A DNA stretch of 64,000 bases from Diacronema lutheri (Eukaryota > Haptophyta > Pavlovophyceae > Pavlovales > Pavlovaceae): positions 372,001 through 436,000 of the forward strand of contig JAGTXO010000010.1 of NCBI GenBank assembly GCA_019448385.1, read 5' to 3'. Positions 1 through 9,895 of this stretch are shown here, in pieces (within the stretch, counting starts at the first letter, position 1; every line of letters starts with the position of its first letter). Both the position numbers and the translations under genes were made by a program. The notes under the pieces are model-generated. The model worked only from the letters and a program-made list of their open reading frames with translations. It was not told where the DNA came from and did not search any database.

Positions 1-917
1 AGAAACGGCGCCGCATCAGCTGCCGGTGCGGTCTGCTCGCTGATGCGGACGGGCGCAAAGAGGTGGAGATCAACGTCGTATGCGTCGTCATTCGTGTACT
101 GGTGGTGCGACGTGAGGTGCTCGGGGATCCAGCAGAAGACGTTGAAAAGCAGCGGGTGCGCGGTGAATTGGAGCGCAAAGTTGACCCACGGGCGCGTCGA
201 AAGCGTGCTGTGTGTCGCCTCGTGGCACGTCTGCGAGGCGAGGAGCCACGAGCAGAGCGGCAGCAGCGCGATCGCCGGCGCGCTCCCAGCAAACCAACCG
301 GACCAGCACCATGCGGCGAGCGCGAGCGAGAGCCAGATCCGAGCCCAGTGCACAGCGTCCGCCTTGGCCGACTCCGCCGTCGGGAACTCCTCGTCGACGA
401 GCCGCTGCAAATCCCGCGCGAAGGCGCTGCGCCGCAGCACGGGCACGCTGGCACCGTCGCCGCTGATGAGCGGCGCCTCTCCGCGGCGCGCAGCGTCGCG
501 CTCGAAGACGAAGGGCGCGGCGCCGACGACTGCGCTCGGCTCGATCGTCGGCAGCTTGCGCAGGATCGCCTCGGCCCGGCTCGCGCTGCGCAGGTGCACC
601 GAATGGAAGAGCGCGCTCACGTCGCGCCCACGCTGATAGTTGAGCAGCCATGCGCCCCCCGGATGCGCCGCGGCCCAGCCGCCAAGCTCGTACCACTGCC
701 CGTCGATGCGCACGGGCAGAGAGCGCTCGACCGACGATGCCTCTCGCGCGCCGGCGAGGACGATAGCCGGCGCGGCGGCCAATCTGCGCGTCCCAGCGCC
801 GCAAGCTAAGTGCTGCTGCGGCGCGAGCAGCCGGCCTCCCGCGGCGCGCAACGCGTCCGCCGGCAGCACGGCGAGGAGCACCAGGATGTGTCGCTGGATG
901 CTTCCACGCGGCGCCAT
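1..917 (-). CDS. Front-end fatty acid desaturase with N-terminal cytochrome b5 domain (3' end cut by window edge)
   Basis: An open frame without stops runs from an ATG at 915-917 to the left edge, about 305 codons. Residues 1-28 are hydrophobic and resemble a signal or organelle-targeting peptide. A cytochrome b5 domain covers about 65-115, with the haem motif HPGG at 85-88 and a second histidine in FHSVH. The desaturase part has membrane segments near 195-225, a first histidine box HEATH (233-237) and a second box HLTSHH followed by QYTND (268-277). This is the order of front-end desaturases, which insert a double bond between an existing one and the carboxyl end of long acyl chains in the ER or plastid. 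The third (QxxHH) box would lie outside the window, so regiospecificity cannot be judged. The family is clear; the substrate is unknown. Confidence 0.85.
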   Translation of the reverse strand, partial: MAPRGSIQRHILVLLAVLPADALRAAGGRLLAPQQHLACGAGTRRLAAAPAIVLAGAREASSVERSLPVRIDGQWYELGGWAAAHPGGAWLLNYQRGRDVSALFHSVHLRSASRAEAILRKLPTIEPSAVVGAAPFVFERDAARRGEAPLISGDGASVPVLRRSAFARDLQRLVDEEFPTAESAKADAVHWARIWLSLALAAWCWSGWFAGSAPAIALLPLCSWLLASQTCHEATHSTLSTRPWVNFALQFTAHPLLFNVFCWIPEHLTSHHQYTNDDAYDVDLHLFAPVRISEQTAPAADAAPF

Positions 918-944
918 GGCGGTCTGGGAGTCGGGCCTGATTTC

Positions 945-1045
945 GGCCCGAGTTGCGCGCTCTCTTTCGCTCGCTCCGTTTGTCCAGCCTCGGCCCCGTG
1001 CACGCCCCCCCCCTGCTGACCCGCCTGCGGGGGTCATGACTCAGA
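945..1045. repeat. Dispersed ~100 bp repeat, copy 1
   Basis: The core CGTTTGTCCAGCCTCGGCCC followed by a C-rich stretch and CTGCTGACCC recurs almost unchanged near 42450-42540 (same strand) and in reverse complement near 36980-37025. This copy fills the gap between the start of the desaturase gene and the stop of the glycosyltransferase gene. No coding potential or tRNA fold is seen. Confidence 0.6.
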
Positions 1046-2411
1046 TCTCAAAGCGGGTGCGGTCACCCGGCCGCCAGTCGGGCGACGCGGCGAGCGGGCT
1101 GTGCCGACCGGCCGATTCGGTGGAGAGCTCGAGGAGAGGCTCCATGTCATTCGCATCGACCACCCTGCCGAGCAGCGCCTCCTCCGCCATATCGCGCGCG
1201 TAGCGTAGCGCGCGGCGGCCGTAACGGCAGCAGCACAGCAGCGCGACGAGCAGCGCGCACCACCTGTACAACCGGAAGCGGTTGTAGACGAGCACCGCGA
1301 TCGTCGACGTGAGCTCGATGCCCGCCATCGTCCCGTTCACCTCGGCGATGCCCCAGCCGCGCCGGCAGAGCGCCGCGTTGTGCTCGAGCACGAAGGGCGA
1401 GAACGGGGGCACGTCGGTCGTCTTGCGGTGGTAGTAAATCGCCCGCCCGTTCGGAAATCGCTGGACGAGCCCCTTGAGGTGTGTTCCGCGCACCGCCGCG
1501 CCCGTCGAGTCGCGAACGACGCGGTGCCTCCATTGGTATGAGTGGCCCATGCTCGCGTAGCAGAGGATCGAGCAGCACTCGTGCGCCGCCTCGACGGGGT
1601 GCAGCGCGAACGGCTCGTTGGCCATCACCGCCGCGAGCCAGAAAGTCTCCTTGTCGCCGTACACGTACTTGTACGTGACCGAGCGGTTGGCGTTGAGCTC
1701 GAAGAGGTTCGCGATCAGACCCGGGTGGCGGCGACGGTCGAGAAGGACGACGCCAGAGTCCATCACTTCCTTAGTCGAATTCTCCACCGTCGCCTCCTCC
1801 CAGTGGTAGGCCCACTCTTGAGGCACCGACGGCGGCATCGTGGCGCCGAGCAGCCCGCGCAGCCAGCGCTTCCGCGAGCGGTAGAATCGGTGGTCGTTAC
1901 ACGACTTGCAGCGGAGCGATGAGCCCTCGTCGGCGAAAAAGCGCCACTTGGACTGCTCGTCACGGAAGAAGTAGGTGCCCGTCGCGCGGTAGTTGGCCGT
2001 GCGGAAGAGCACCTCCGGGTTCAGCGCAAACCCGATGTCGCCGTCGATCAGGATGAGCTCGTCAAAGTCGGTGAAGCGCGGGATCGCGCCCTTGATCTGC
2101 CAGCCGCGCCACGCCTCGGTGTCCACCACAAAGTCGGCGAGGTCGCGCATCCGCACCCCGCTGAGCCGCGACACCATCCGCCGCCGCTGCGCGTCCAGCT
2201 CCCGGCCCGACTCCCAGACCTCGACCGGCAGTCGGCAGCCGAGCGCGCGCAAGTCCGCGAGCTGCTCGGCGAACGCCCACGGCTGCATCGGCGTGAAGTG
2301 GTCCTCGAGCGCCACCGCGATGCCGCGCCCGCCGCGCACCGCGGGCTGCCCCGCGTTCGCCAACGGGATGGAAGCGATCGCGACCAGGGCCGGGCGCCAT
2401 CGTTGCACCAT
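1041..2411 (-). CDS. Putative mannosyltransferase-like glycosyltransferase, membrane anchored
   Basis: 456 aa from the ATG at 2409-2411; longer readings of the frame begin with GTG, so this is the first ATG. The N terminus ([20 protein letters not shown]) looks like a signal peptide or anchor. About residues 97-140 carry WQIKGAIPR, then a hydrophobic strand into LILIDGDIGF and NPEVLF. That is the DxD nucleotide-sugar site layout of MNN1-type alpha-mannosyltransferases (Pfam Mannosyl_trans3) and related folds. MDSGVVLLD and GDKETFWLAA follow, both usual in that family. A hydrophobic helix near 370-400 with a basic end is a second membrane segment. It should act in the Golgi on glycoproteins or cell-wall glycans. 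Its start codon abuts that of the opposite-strand glycosyltransferase. Donor and acceptor are not determinable. Confidence 0.72.
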   Translation of the reverse strand: MVQRWRPALVAIASIPLANAGQPAVRGGRGIAVALEDHFTPMQPWAFAEQLADLRALGCRLPVEVWESGRELDAQRRRMVSRLSGVRMRDLADFVVDTEAWRGWQIKGAIPRFTDFDELILIDGDIGFALNPEVLFRTANYRATGTYFFRDEQSKWRFFADEGSSLRCKSCNDHRFYRSRKRWLRGLLGATMPPSVPQEWAYHWEEATVENSTKEVMDSGVVLLDRRRHPGLIANLFELNANRSVTYKYVYGDKETFWLAAVMANEPFALHPVEAAHECCSILCYASMGHSYQWRHRVVRDSTGAAVRGTHLKGLVQRFPNGRAIYYHRKTTDVPPFSPFVLEHNAALCRRGWGIAEVNGTMAGIELTSTIAVLVYNRFRLYRWCALLVALLCCCRYGRRALRYARDMAEEALLGRVVDANDMEPLLELSTESAGRHSPLAASPDWRPGDRTRFEI

Positions 2412-3684
2412 GATGGCGCCCGGCACTACGGCCGGCGACGAGGAGCACGCGCCGCTCGTCTCCCGAGGAGAGGAGGGCGAGGCGCTGATGGGCGACACGG
2501 CGGGCCCTGCGGCGCAGCCCGTCTCTGCGCTGGCCCGGCCCGCTACCACGCGCGACCGCGCGCGCGCAGCGCGCTGCGTAGCCGCGCTGGCGCTGGCGCT
2601 CGCCGCGTTGTGCGCAGCCGGCGCGTGGTTCCACTACCGCGGGCGGTGCTACCGACGGCGGTTCGCGTACGCGACGATGCTCACCAAGCATCTGCGCACG
2701 GGCGCCTTCTCGCCCTGTTATAAGGCCGCGCTCGCGCTGCTGCTCCTCAGCTGGCTCGCGACCAACTCCTCATACCCGCTGCTGCTCATGGCGACCGACG
2801 ACCTCGACGACGGGCTGCAGGCGATCGTCGACTTGCGGCCGGGCGCCATTATCCCGATGCGCGTGGAGCAGCTGCAGCAGGACCTCGCGCAGCGCGGCGA
2901 CCTTGGCGCGATGGCGACCAAGCTGCATCTGTGGGAGCTCGGCGCGGCGCGCGACCCGTCCGCGGCGCCCGGCGCTTCGCCGTCGGGCGGCAGCCGCAGC
3001 GCCCGGCGGTCCGGTCCACGGTCCGCGTACGACCAAATCGCGTACTACGACTCGGACCACCTGTTCCTTTCAAACGCGGATCGCATCTTTGACGACTGCG
3101 GCTGCAGCCGGCCCTTCTGCGGCACGTGGGAGGCGCGGATACCTGCGCGAGAGTTCCCGGTCCGATTTGGCAGCCCGCTGCTCGGCAACCGCAGCCGGCA
3201 GCTGATCAACGCGGGCATGCTGGTGATCCGGCCGGAGCCGTCGATCGGCCGTACGTTGCGCGAGTGGTGGGCACGCCGCGCCGAGATCCTCGTCGGCGAA
3301 GACGCGCACTTCGTACTGACTGGAAGCGATCAGACATGGTTCAATTTCATGATGGGCGCCGACTTCACGGTCGTACGCGAGAGCTACAACGTTGGGCATG
3401 TAGGGCGCGCGGCGCTGCTCAATGCAAATGGCACCGATTTCGCGCGCGTTCTCACGCTGGACGGCGCGGCGCGAGACCCGTCCGTCGGCACGGTCGTGCA
3501 CACCAAGCCGTGGCTGCGCGGCCGGTCGGTGGTCGAGACGGCCTTCCATCGCGCTCTGCTCGCACGCTTTGGGACGCCCTACGTGCGCGCGCTGCTGTCG
3601 GACCGTCGGTGCCACCGGGACCGGCCGCGCGAGGTGATGCGCGTGCGGTCCGAGGACCTCGCCAGGCCGAAATTGAAAATGTGA
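2410..3684 (+). CDS. GT8-like (glycogenin/galactinol synthase-type) type II membrane glycosyltransferase
   Basis: 424 aa from the ATG at 2410; an in-frame ATG at 2488 gives 398 aa and would leave room for a promoter. A transmembrane helix lies at about 56-76 after an acidic and then basic tail, giving a type II Golgi topology. The catalytic part starts with [23 protein letters not shown], split here only by description, then [18 protein letters not shown] leads to the DxD motif in YYDSDHLFL near residue 215. A Gly/Ser/Arg-rich insert sits between the last two blocks. [11 protein letters not shown] and GSDQTWFNF are usual GT8 features. It is divergent from the neighbouring mannosyltransferase-like gene and 41 bp upstream of the R1 gene on the same strand. 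Substrate unknown. Confidence 0.75.
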   Translation: MMAPGTTAGDEEHAPLVSRGEEGEALMGDTAGPAAQPVSALARPATTRDRARAARCVAALALALAALCAAGAWFHYRGRCYRRRFAYATMLTKHLRTGAFSPCYKAALALLLLSWLATNSSYPLLLMATDDLDDGLQAIVDLRPGAIIPMRVEQLQQDLAQRGDLGAMATKLHLWELGAARDPSAAPGASPSGGSRSARRSGPRSAYDQIAYYDSDHLFLSNADRIFDDCGCSRPFCGTWEARIPAREFPVRFGSPLLGNRSRQLINAGMLVIRPEPSIGRTLREWWARRAEILVGEDAHFVLTGSDQTWFNFMMGADFTVVRESYNVGHVGRAALLNANGTDFARVLTLDGAARDPSVGTVVHTKPWLRGRSVVETAFHRALLARFGTPYVRALLSDRRCHRDRPREVMRVRSEDLARPKLKM

Positions 3685-3692
3685 AGGCGCGA

Positions 3693-3700
3693 GCGCGAAA
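3693..3700. promoter_or_regulatory. E2F/DP-like site upstream of ribonucleotide reductase
   Basis: GCGCGAAA is the reverse complement of TTTCGCGC and fits the E2F/DP consensus TTTSSCGC. It lies about 25 bp before the R1 start codon, in a 41 bp gap. R1 genes are E2F targets in plants and animals. The assignment is by motif only. Confidence 0.45.
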
Positions 3701-3725
3701 ACGGTGGCCCACTGGTCGTGCCAGC

Positions 3726-6131
3726 ATGTTCGTGGTGAAGCGCGATGGCAGGCACGAGCCGGTCATGTTTGACAAGATTACGGCGCGGATCAAGAAGCTG
3801 TGCTACGGCTTTGACCCGGCGGTGATCGAGCCGGTCATCATCGCGCAGAAGGTGATCGTCGGCGTCTTCAACGGCGTGTCGACCGTGCAGCTCGACGACC
3901 TCGCCGCGCAGACCGCCGCGTACATGACGACGCAGCACCCCGACTACGCGCGGCTGGCGGCGCGGATCGCGGTGTCCAACCTGCACAAGATGACGGACAA
4001 GTCCTTCGCCGCGACGATGCGCAAGCTGCACGAGTACGTTGACCCTAAGACGGGCAAGCGCGCGTCGCTCGTCTCGGACGAGGTCGTCCAGATCATCGAC
4101 GAGAACGCCGCGCAGATCGACGGCTGGATCGTGTACGACCGCGACTTTGAGTACGACTACTTCGGCTTCAAGACGCTCGAGCGCTCATACCTCCTCCGCA
4201 TGCACGGGCAGGTCGTCGAGCGCCCGCAGCACATGCTGATGCGCGTGTCGATCGGGATCCACAAGCGCGACATGGCGTCCGTCCTCGAGACGTACAACTA
4301 CATGAGCGAGCGCTGGTTCACGCACGCGACGCCGACCATGTTCAACGCGGGCACGCCGCAGCCGCAGATGAGCTCGTGCTTTCTCCTCCAGATGCAGGAG
4401 GACTCGATCGCCGGCATCTTCGAGACGCTCAAGCTGTGCGCCAAGATCTCAAAGGCCGCCGGTGGCATCGGCCTTTCCGCGACCGACATCCGCGCGACGG
4501 GCTCGTACATCAAGGGGACGGGCGGGCAGTCGAACGGGCTGGTGCCGATGCTCCGCGTCTTCGACTCGACCGCACGCTACGTCGACCAGGGCGGCGGCAA
4601 GCGCAAGGGCGCGTTCGCGGTGTACCTGGAGCCGTGGCACGCTGACGTCTTTGAGTTTCTCGAGCTGCGCAAGAACACGGGCAAGGAGGAGCTGCGCGCG
4701 CGCGACCTCTTCTACGCGCTATGGATCCCGGACATCTTCATGAAGCGCGTCGAGGCCAACGGCCAGTGGCCGCTCTTCTGCCCGCACGAGTGCCCCGGCC
4801 TCGCCGACTCGTGGGGCGACGCGTTCGAGGCCAAGTTCTGTGAGTACGAGCGCGCGGGCAAGGCCAAGCGCTCCGTGCCGGCGCAGGAGCTGTGGTTTGC
4901 AATCCTCGACTCGCAGATTGAGACGGGCACGCCGTACATGCTCTACAAGGACGCGTGTAACCGAAAGTCAAACCAGCAGAACCTCGGCACGATCCGCTGC
5001 TCGAACCTGTGCACCGAGGTGGTCGAGTATACCGCGCCGGACGAGGTCGCCGTGTGCAACCTCGCGTCGATCGCGCTGCCGCGCTTCGTGCCGGACGATG
5101 GCGGCGCCTTCGACCACGCGCTGCTGCAAAAGATCTCCTACACCGTCGCGCGCAACCTCAACCGCGTCATCGACCACAACTACTACCCCGTCGAGGAGGC
5201 GCGCCGTTCGAACATGCGCCACCGGCCAGTCGGGATCGGCGTGCAGGGCCTCGCCGACGCGTTCATCAAGCTGCGGCTGCCCTTTGATTCGGACGCGGCG
5301 AAGCAGCTGAACCGTGAGATCTTCGAGACGATCTACTTTGGCGCGCTCTCCGCCTCGTGCGACCTCGCCAAGGAGGAGGGCCCGTACGAGACGTACGAGG
5401 GCTCGCCCGTCTCGCAGGGCATCCTGCAGTTCGACATGTGGGGCGTCACGCCGACCGATCGGCACGACTGGGCGGGGCTGCGCGCCAAGATCGCGACGCA
5501 CGGCGTGCGTAACTCGCTGCTCGTCGCGCCTATGCCCACCGCCTCCACCGCGCAGATCCTGGGCAACAACGAGTGCTTCGAGCCGTACACGTCCAACATC
5601 TACACGCGGCGCGTGCTCGCGGGCGAGTTCACCGTCGTCAACAAGTACTTGCTGCGCGAGCTGATGGAGCGGGGGCTGTGGACCGACTCGATCCGCAACC
5701 AGATCATCGCACACAACGGCTCGGTGCAGAACATTCGCGAGATCCCCACCGACGTCAAGGCGATCTACAAGACGTGCTGGGAGATCAAGCAGCGCGACCT
5801 CATCGACATGGCCGCCGACCGCGGCGCGTTCATCGACCAGTCGCAGTCGTTCAACGTCTTCGTGCAGGACGCAAACTACGGGAAGCTCTCGTCGATGCAC
5901 TTTTATTCGTGGAAGAAGGGGCTCAAGACCGGCATGTACTACTTGCGCTCGCGCGGCGCGGCCGAGGCGATCAAGTTCACGGTCGACCAGACGGCGCTCA
6001 AGGCCAAGGACAAGGCCGACAGCGCGCTGCATCCCGCGCCGGCGGTGGACGGGCAGCGCCGGCAGGAGGCGCTCGAGCAGATGGTCTGCTCACTCGAGAA
6101 CAAGGAGGCGTGCCTCTCGTGCGGCTCCTGA
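3726..6131 (+). CDS. RNR1: Ribonucleoside-diphosphate reductase, large subunit (class Ia R1)
   Basis: 801 aa, intronless, starting at the ATG of [13 protein letters not shown]. It reduces ribonucleoside diphosphates to deoxy forms with the R2 subunit in the cytosol. An N-terminal ATP cone (about 1-90) implies dATP feedback. Active-site residues are all visible: Cys of SSCFLL (~218), Asn427, Cys429 and Glu431 in CSNLCTEV, Cys444 in VCNLAS and the Tyr pair in GMYYLR (~738). The C-terminal tail ends CLSCGS, the CxxC shuttle pair. Length matches eukaryotic R1. An upstream frame extension through the previous gene is a chance reading. An E2F-like site precedes the start. The gene is convergent with the proteasome gene on the right. 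Confidence 0.97.
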   Translation: MFVVKRDGRHEPVMFDKITARIKKLCYGFDPAVIEPVIIAQKVIVGVFNGVSTVQLDDLAAQTAAYMTTQHPDYARLAARIAVSNLHKMTDKSFAATMRKLHEYVDPKTGKRASLVSDEVVQIIDENAAQIDGWIVYDRDFEYDYFGFKTLERSYLLRMHGQVVERPQHMLMRVSIGIHKRDMASVLETYNYMSERWFTHATPTMFNAGTPQPQMSSCFLLQMQEDSIAGIFETLKLCAKISKAAGGIGLSATDIRATGSYIKGTGGQSNGLVPMLRVFDSTARYVDQGGGKRKGAFAVYLEPWHADVFEFLELRKNTGKEELRARDLFYALWIPDIFMKRVEANGQWPLFCPHECPGLADSWGDAFEAKFCEYERAGKAKRSVPAQELWFAILDSQIETGTPYMLYKDACNRKSNQQNLGTIRCSNLCTEVVEYTAPDEVAVCNLASIALPRFVPDDGGAFDHALLQKISYTVARNLNRVIDHNYYPVEEARRSNMRHRPVGIGVQGLADAFIKLRLPFDSDAAKQLNREIFETIYFGALSASCDLAKEEGPYETYEGSPVSQGILQFDMWGVTPTDRHDWAGLRAKIATHGVRNSLLVAPMPTASTAQILGNNECFEPYTSNIYTRRVLAGEFTVVNKYLLRELMERGLWTDSIRNQIIAHNGSVQNIREIPTDVKAIYKTCWEIKQRDLIDMAADRGAFIDQSQSFNVFVQDANYGKLSSMHFYSWKKGLKTGMYYLRSRGAAEAIKFTVDQTALKAKDKADSALHPAPAVDGQRRQEALEQMVCSLENKEACLSCGS

Positions 6132-6275
6132 ACGCGTGCGAAGCTGTTGCCGCGATGCGGCGATGTAGCGCTTCAGTGTCCGGGCCGTGTGTCAGAGCGG
6201 CCGAGCTTAGGGCCGGGGTGAGGGCGGAACGGAGGCAGTGACGCAACGCCACACACTGCACGGCGACACAAGCGC

Positions 6276-7346
6276 CTAGTCGTACTTGAGGTCGAACTTC
6301 TCCTGGTGCACGCCCGAGGCGTCGATGACCCAGATGTCGACGTGGTCGCCCGTCGTGATGTCGCGCTCGCCCGCCGACGTGAACGCATCCTTCACGATGT
6401 TGACGACCTGCGCGGCACCCAGCGAGCAAGGGCGCGCGCGCGCGCGCGCACATCAGGCGACGGCACGGCCGTGGGCGGCGCGCCCGGCGCGCGGCGAGCG
6501 GTGGAGACTCCAGCCGACGACGATCGCGCTCCGCGCGCGAAAGGCGCGCGCGCGCCGCCGCTCGGTGCGCCGGCGGCGCGCGCACGTCCTCGCGCGAGAG
6601 ATCGACGTGGAGCGGCGGCGGCTTAGGCTTGTCTTGCTGGTGCTGTCGCTCGAGCAAGTTGTCGAGCACCGGCTGGATCAACTCCTCGGCAGAGCCGTCG
6701 CACGCGACGCGCACGCGCTCGAGGCAGCCGACCACGTCAAACGTGTACACGCAGCCCACGCCTGTGCCGCGCGCGCGCGACCGCCGCGACGCGCCGCGCG
6801 CCGCGCATGTGCGTGGGCGCGCGCGCGTGCGGCGCGCAATGGCCGGGCAAGCGGCTGCATGGTGTAGGATGCGCGCATCCACGCTGCGCGCGCACCGTCC
6901 TCGTCGAGCCCAGCGACGATGTTCTTGGTCAGCAGCGGGAAGAAGCGGCGGCCGTAGAGCATCTGCGAGACGAGCTGCGCGACGGCCGACGTCTTGGGCG
7001 TCTTGCCGTTCTGGTGCTCGTACTGCACCATGCGCGCGCGGAGGAGCTTCTGCAGGTTGAGCGTGTCCGCCTGGCAGTGCCCACCCGTGCCGAGCACCGC
7101 CTTGTCCGTCACCTTGAGGAGCTTGCCCACGTTGCGGCTCTGGATCTGATACCCGACGCTCATGCGCGTGTCGCCCGCGATCACGGCAAAGTCCTTGCCG
7201 CAGATCGCCATCACGGTGCCCGAGTTCATCACATAGGGCGACCACTGGTGCATCGTCGGCCCCGCCGCCGCCGAGCTCGCGCCGTACCCGCTCATCGCCG
7301 CGACGTCTCGCGACATCGTCTCCATGCCGAGCGCGCTTGTGCTCAA
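6276..7346 (-). CDS. PSMB1: 20S proteasome subunit beta type-1 (beta-6), three exons
   Basis: Predicted exons are 7346-6896, 6761-6586 and 6407-6276, giving 252 aa. The introns (6895-6762 and 6585-6408) start GTGCGCG and end CAG; phases agree. Exon 1 carries WSPYVMNSGTVMAICGKDF, ADTR-like GDTRMS, YGRRFFP and GLDEDG. Exon 2 carries VYTFDVVG and LLDN-type LDNLLE. Exon 3 carries VVNIVKDAFTSAGERD and ends KFDLKYD. This follows human and yeast beta-6 closely, including the exon joins. Beta-6 is a structural, non-cleaving ring subunit; no catalytic N-terminal Thr is expected and none is seen. A second Met seven codons in (7325) is an alternative start. Only 36 bp separate it from the divergent lipase gene, so the two must share a promoter. 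Confidence 0.93.
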
Positions 7347-7382
7347 GCGAGCGCGCGTTTGGCGTTTGGACTTCGCCGCACG

Positions 7383-8411
7383 ATGGCCGTCCGCGGCGCA
7401 ACGCGAATGGCGCTCTCACGGGTCGTCCGGCGGCGGGCAACGTTCGGCGCGCTGCACCGCGCGGCGCGACCGTGCGTGGCGGCGGGCCAGTTGCACACGA
7501 GCGCCAGTTTCCCGCTCGCGGCAAACGTCGCGCGCCAGCCGGCGCGGCGCTCGACGGCCGCGGCGAGCGGGCGGAAGGGCGACCTCGCACTCAGCTTTGG
7601 CGGCTCGGGCCTAATGCTCGTGTACCAGGCGGGCGTGGCGTCGGCGTTCCACGCGTGCCCCGATTTCATGGCGCGTGTCGTCCGTGTCCTCGGCACATCC
7701 GGCGGCGCGTGCGTAAGCCTGCTGCTCCTCGCGAGCCCGCAGCTGATCGAGGCGGCGCTCGAGCACTACTGCGCTGGCGCGCTCTTCAAAGGCGCGACGC
7801 TCGCCGACGCGGTTGATCCGACCGAGCGGCTGCTCCCACGCTTCGTCCGCGAGCTCAACCTCCTCCCGCCTGACGCCTACGCCGTCCTCGCCGGCGCGCA
7901 TGGCGGGCCCGTCTTCACCGCGCACGTGACGCCGCTTCGGCTTCCGATTCAAAACGTGGCCATCGGCGACTTCCGCGACAACGACGAGGTGCTCGCGGCG
8001 GTGCGTGCGTCGTGCTGCCTGCATCCGCGCGGGGTCGAGCTGCGCGGCGAGCGCTGCGTCGATGGCGGCCTCTCCGACTCGCTCCCGCTCTGCGAGAACC
8101 CGGCGCTGGACACGGTGACGGTCTCGCCATTCGCGGGCAACGGGATCGACATCGCGCCCGGCCTCGCGGACACGGGCGGCGTGCACCTCGTCACGCCGCG
8201 CGAGGTGCTCAAGCACGAGCGGCTGCTCGAGCGCGGACGCGCGCCACGTCGCCTCGGCAACTGGATCCGCTTCAACCCGTCCGTGACGAACGCGCGCGCG
8301 CTCTTCGACGCGGCGATCCCGCGCGGGCGCGCGCAGGCGGAGCTTCGCTTTGCGGCCGGGCGGCGCGACGGCGCGGCTTTCTTGCAGAGCCTCGGGCATA
8401 GGCCCGGCTAA
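7383..8411 (+). CDS. Patatin-like phospholipase with mitochondrial-type presequence
   Basis: 342 aa from the ATG at 7383. Residues 1-45 are Arg-rich, lack acids and end near LHTSASF, as in mitochondrial targeting peptides. LSFGGSGLMLVYQAG is the oxyanion-hole loop and GTSGG (~105) the GxSxG nucleophile elbow. VDGGLSDSLP (~226) supplies the Asp of the Ser-Asp dyad. It should hydrolyse acyl esters of phospholipids or neutral lipids. The C-terminal third has no recognised domain. The gene is divergent from PSMB1 and convergent, at 41 bp, with the deacetylase gene. Confidence 0.88.
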   Translation: MAVRGATRMALSRVVRRRATFGALHRAARPCVAAGQLHTSASFPLAANVARQPARRSTAAASGRKGDLALSFGGSGLMLVYQAGVASAFHACPDFMARVVRVLGTSGGACVSLLLLASPQLIEAALEHYCAGALFKGATLADAVDPTERLLPRFVRELNLLPPDAYAVLAGAHGGPVFTAHVTPLRLPIQNVAIGDFRDNDEVLAAVRASCCLHPRGVELRGERCVDGGLSDSLPLCENPALDTVTVSPFAGNGIDIAPGLADTGGVHLVTPREVLKHERLLERGRAPRRLGNWIRFNPSVTNARALFDAAIPRGRAQAELRFAAGRRDGAAFLQSLGHRPG

Positions 8412-8452
8412 GACGGCGTCACAAGCCCCTCCTCTCTCTTCCCTTCACGAGT

Positions 8453-9706
8453 TCACGTCGCATGGCCCTGCGCGCGCAGCAGCCCGCAAAGGACATTTCG
8501 CACCGCATCGCCGACAATGTCGAGCATGTAGCCGCCCTCCTGCACCAGCCACGTGGGCAGCCGCGCTTCGGCGAGCACGGCGCCCATGCGCTCAAAGTCG
8601 TCAAGCCGCAGCTTGACGCCCGCCGCTGGTAAATGGACCGGGTCGGCCGCGTACGCGTCGACGCCGAGCGAGACGACGAGCGCCTCGGCGCCGTGGCTCG
8701 AGACAGCGGCGATCGCGCGGCGCAGCGCCTCCTCGTACGTCTCGCCGCCCCCCGTCCCGGCCACGTCCCAGCGGGTGTACGGCGCGAGCGGCGCGCACAA
8801 GGTTGCGCCGACGGCCGTGCCGGCGCCCGTCTGGCTCGCGAAGCCGCTATTAAACGGATATTCGGTCTCGGGGTCGGCGTGCAACGATGCGACGAAGACG
8901 CTCGCGTCCTCGTAGAAGATCGACGCCGTCCCGTTGCCAAAGTGGTAGTCCACGTCGACGATCGCGACGCGGCACGGCGCCTCGGCAACCATCCCGCCCG
9001 CACGCCGGCTCTCCTGGGCGCGCGCCTGCAGTAGGCGCGCCAGAATTGCGGCGCTGTTGAGGTAGCAGAAGCCTCCGACGCTTTGCGCCGTCGCGTGGTG
9101 CCCCGGGTGCGTCACAAGCGCGTAGACGGGGGGCGGCAGCGGCGGGCGTGGCGCGTCGGGCTCGTGCGCCGGCAGGGGGAACGGGACGGCGCTCGCCGCG
9201 GCGCGCACGACGGCGAGATCGGAGAGGAGGGCGTCGCGCAGGCCGTGGAATATGGGAGTGAAGCGATCGACGAGGTAGTAGCACGTTTGCGCGTGCAGCG
9301 CGCTGCCTGGCTGCTGCAGCGCGTCCCTGAACGTCGCGTTGGCCGGCACGAGCGCGGGCACACCGTCATTCATCGTGCGTGCGGCCTCGGGGGCGCCGAC
9401 GGTGTGCTCGTGGAAAAAGTCGGCGCAGCGCCGGTCACCTAGCTCCACCCACCGCTCCCACGCCTTCTCCAAGTAGTCGACGAGGCCCGGCGCGTGCGCG
9501 AGCCGCGCGAGGTCGAGCGTCGGCTCGCGCTCGCCGACCGGCAGCAGGCGAAATTGGGCGGACGCGGCCGGTGCCAGCGCGGCGAGGATTGCCCTTCGAC
9601 GCGCGTAGGGCGAGTTGACGCCGGTCACGTCCGTCGGGAAGCCGTTATCCGTCGCCGCGGCGTCGTCGTCGTTTGCGCAGACGACAATCGCGTGCGCGGC
9701 CGTCAT
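8453..9706 (-). CDS. Histone deacetylase / acetylpolyamine amidohydrolase family protein
   Basis: 417 aa. The arginase-deacetylase fold is shown by THPGHHA (His203-His204, proton relay) and GGFCYLNSAA. DVDYHFGNG (251-259) holds the Zn ligands Asp253 and His255. DPETEYPFNSGF is more typical of acetylpolyamine amidohydrolases than of class I HDACs. SLGVDAYAADP supplies the third Zn Asp and LVQEGGY the transition-state Tyr. The usual HH after DxD reads HF, which does not remove a ligand. No targeting peptide or nuclear signal is evident. The substrate may be an acetylated polyamine or another small amide rather than histone tails. Confidence 0.88.
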   Translation of the reverse strand: MTAAHAIVVCANDDDAAATDNGFPTDVTGVNSPYARRRAILAALAPAASAQFRLLPVGEREPTLDLARLAHAPGLVDYLEKAWERWVELGDRRCADFFHEHTVGAPEAARTMNDGVPALVPANATFRDALQQPGSALHAQTCYYLVDRFTPIFHGLRDALLSDLAVVRAAASAVPFPLPAHEPDAPRPPLPPPVYALVTHPGHHATAQSVGGFCYLNSAAILARLLQARAQESRRAGGMVAEAPCRVAIVDVDYHFGNGTASIFYEDASVFVASLHADPETEYPFNSGFASQTGAGTAVGATLCAPLAPYTRWDVAGTGGGETYEEALRRAIAAVSSHGAEALVVSLGVDAYAADPVHLPAAGVKLRLDDFERMGAVLAEARLPTWLVQEGGYMLDIVGDAVRNVLCGLLRAQGHAT

Positions 9707-9895
9707 TCCGCCGGCCAGCTGCCGTCTGCTGGTCGCAGATCTTTGTGTCGGTCTACCAGTCTGAGACTGCCGAGTCGGCAGGGCGCGCGAGCGCGGTCAA
9801 GGCGCGACAAACGTTGCGAGCAGCGTGGGTCAAGCGACGACACGGGCCACCCCGGCATGCAGCGTGGGCTGCCCAGCAGCAAAGCGGGCCAACGG

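Noticed and set aside
4968-6032. 354-codon minus-strand frame inside the R1 gene
   Set aside because: Antisense of a fully conserved enzyme; no start context or domain.
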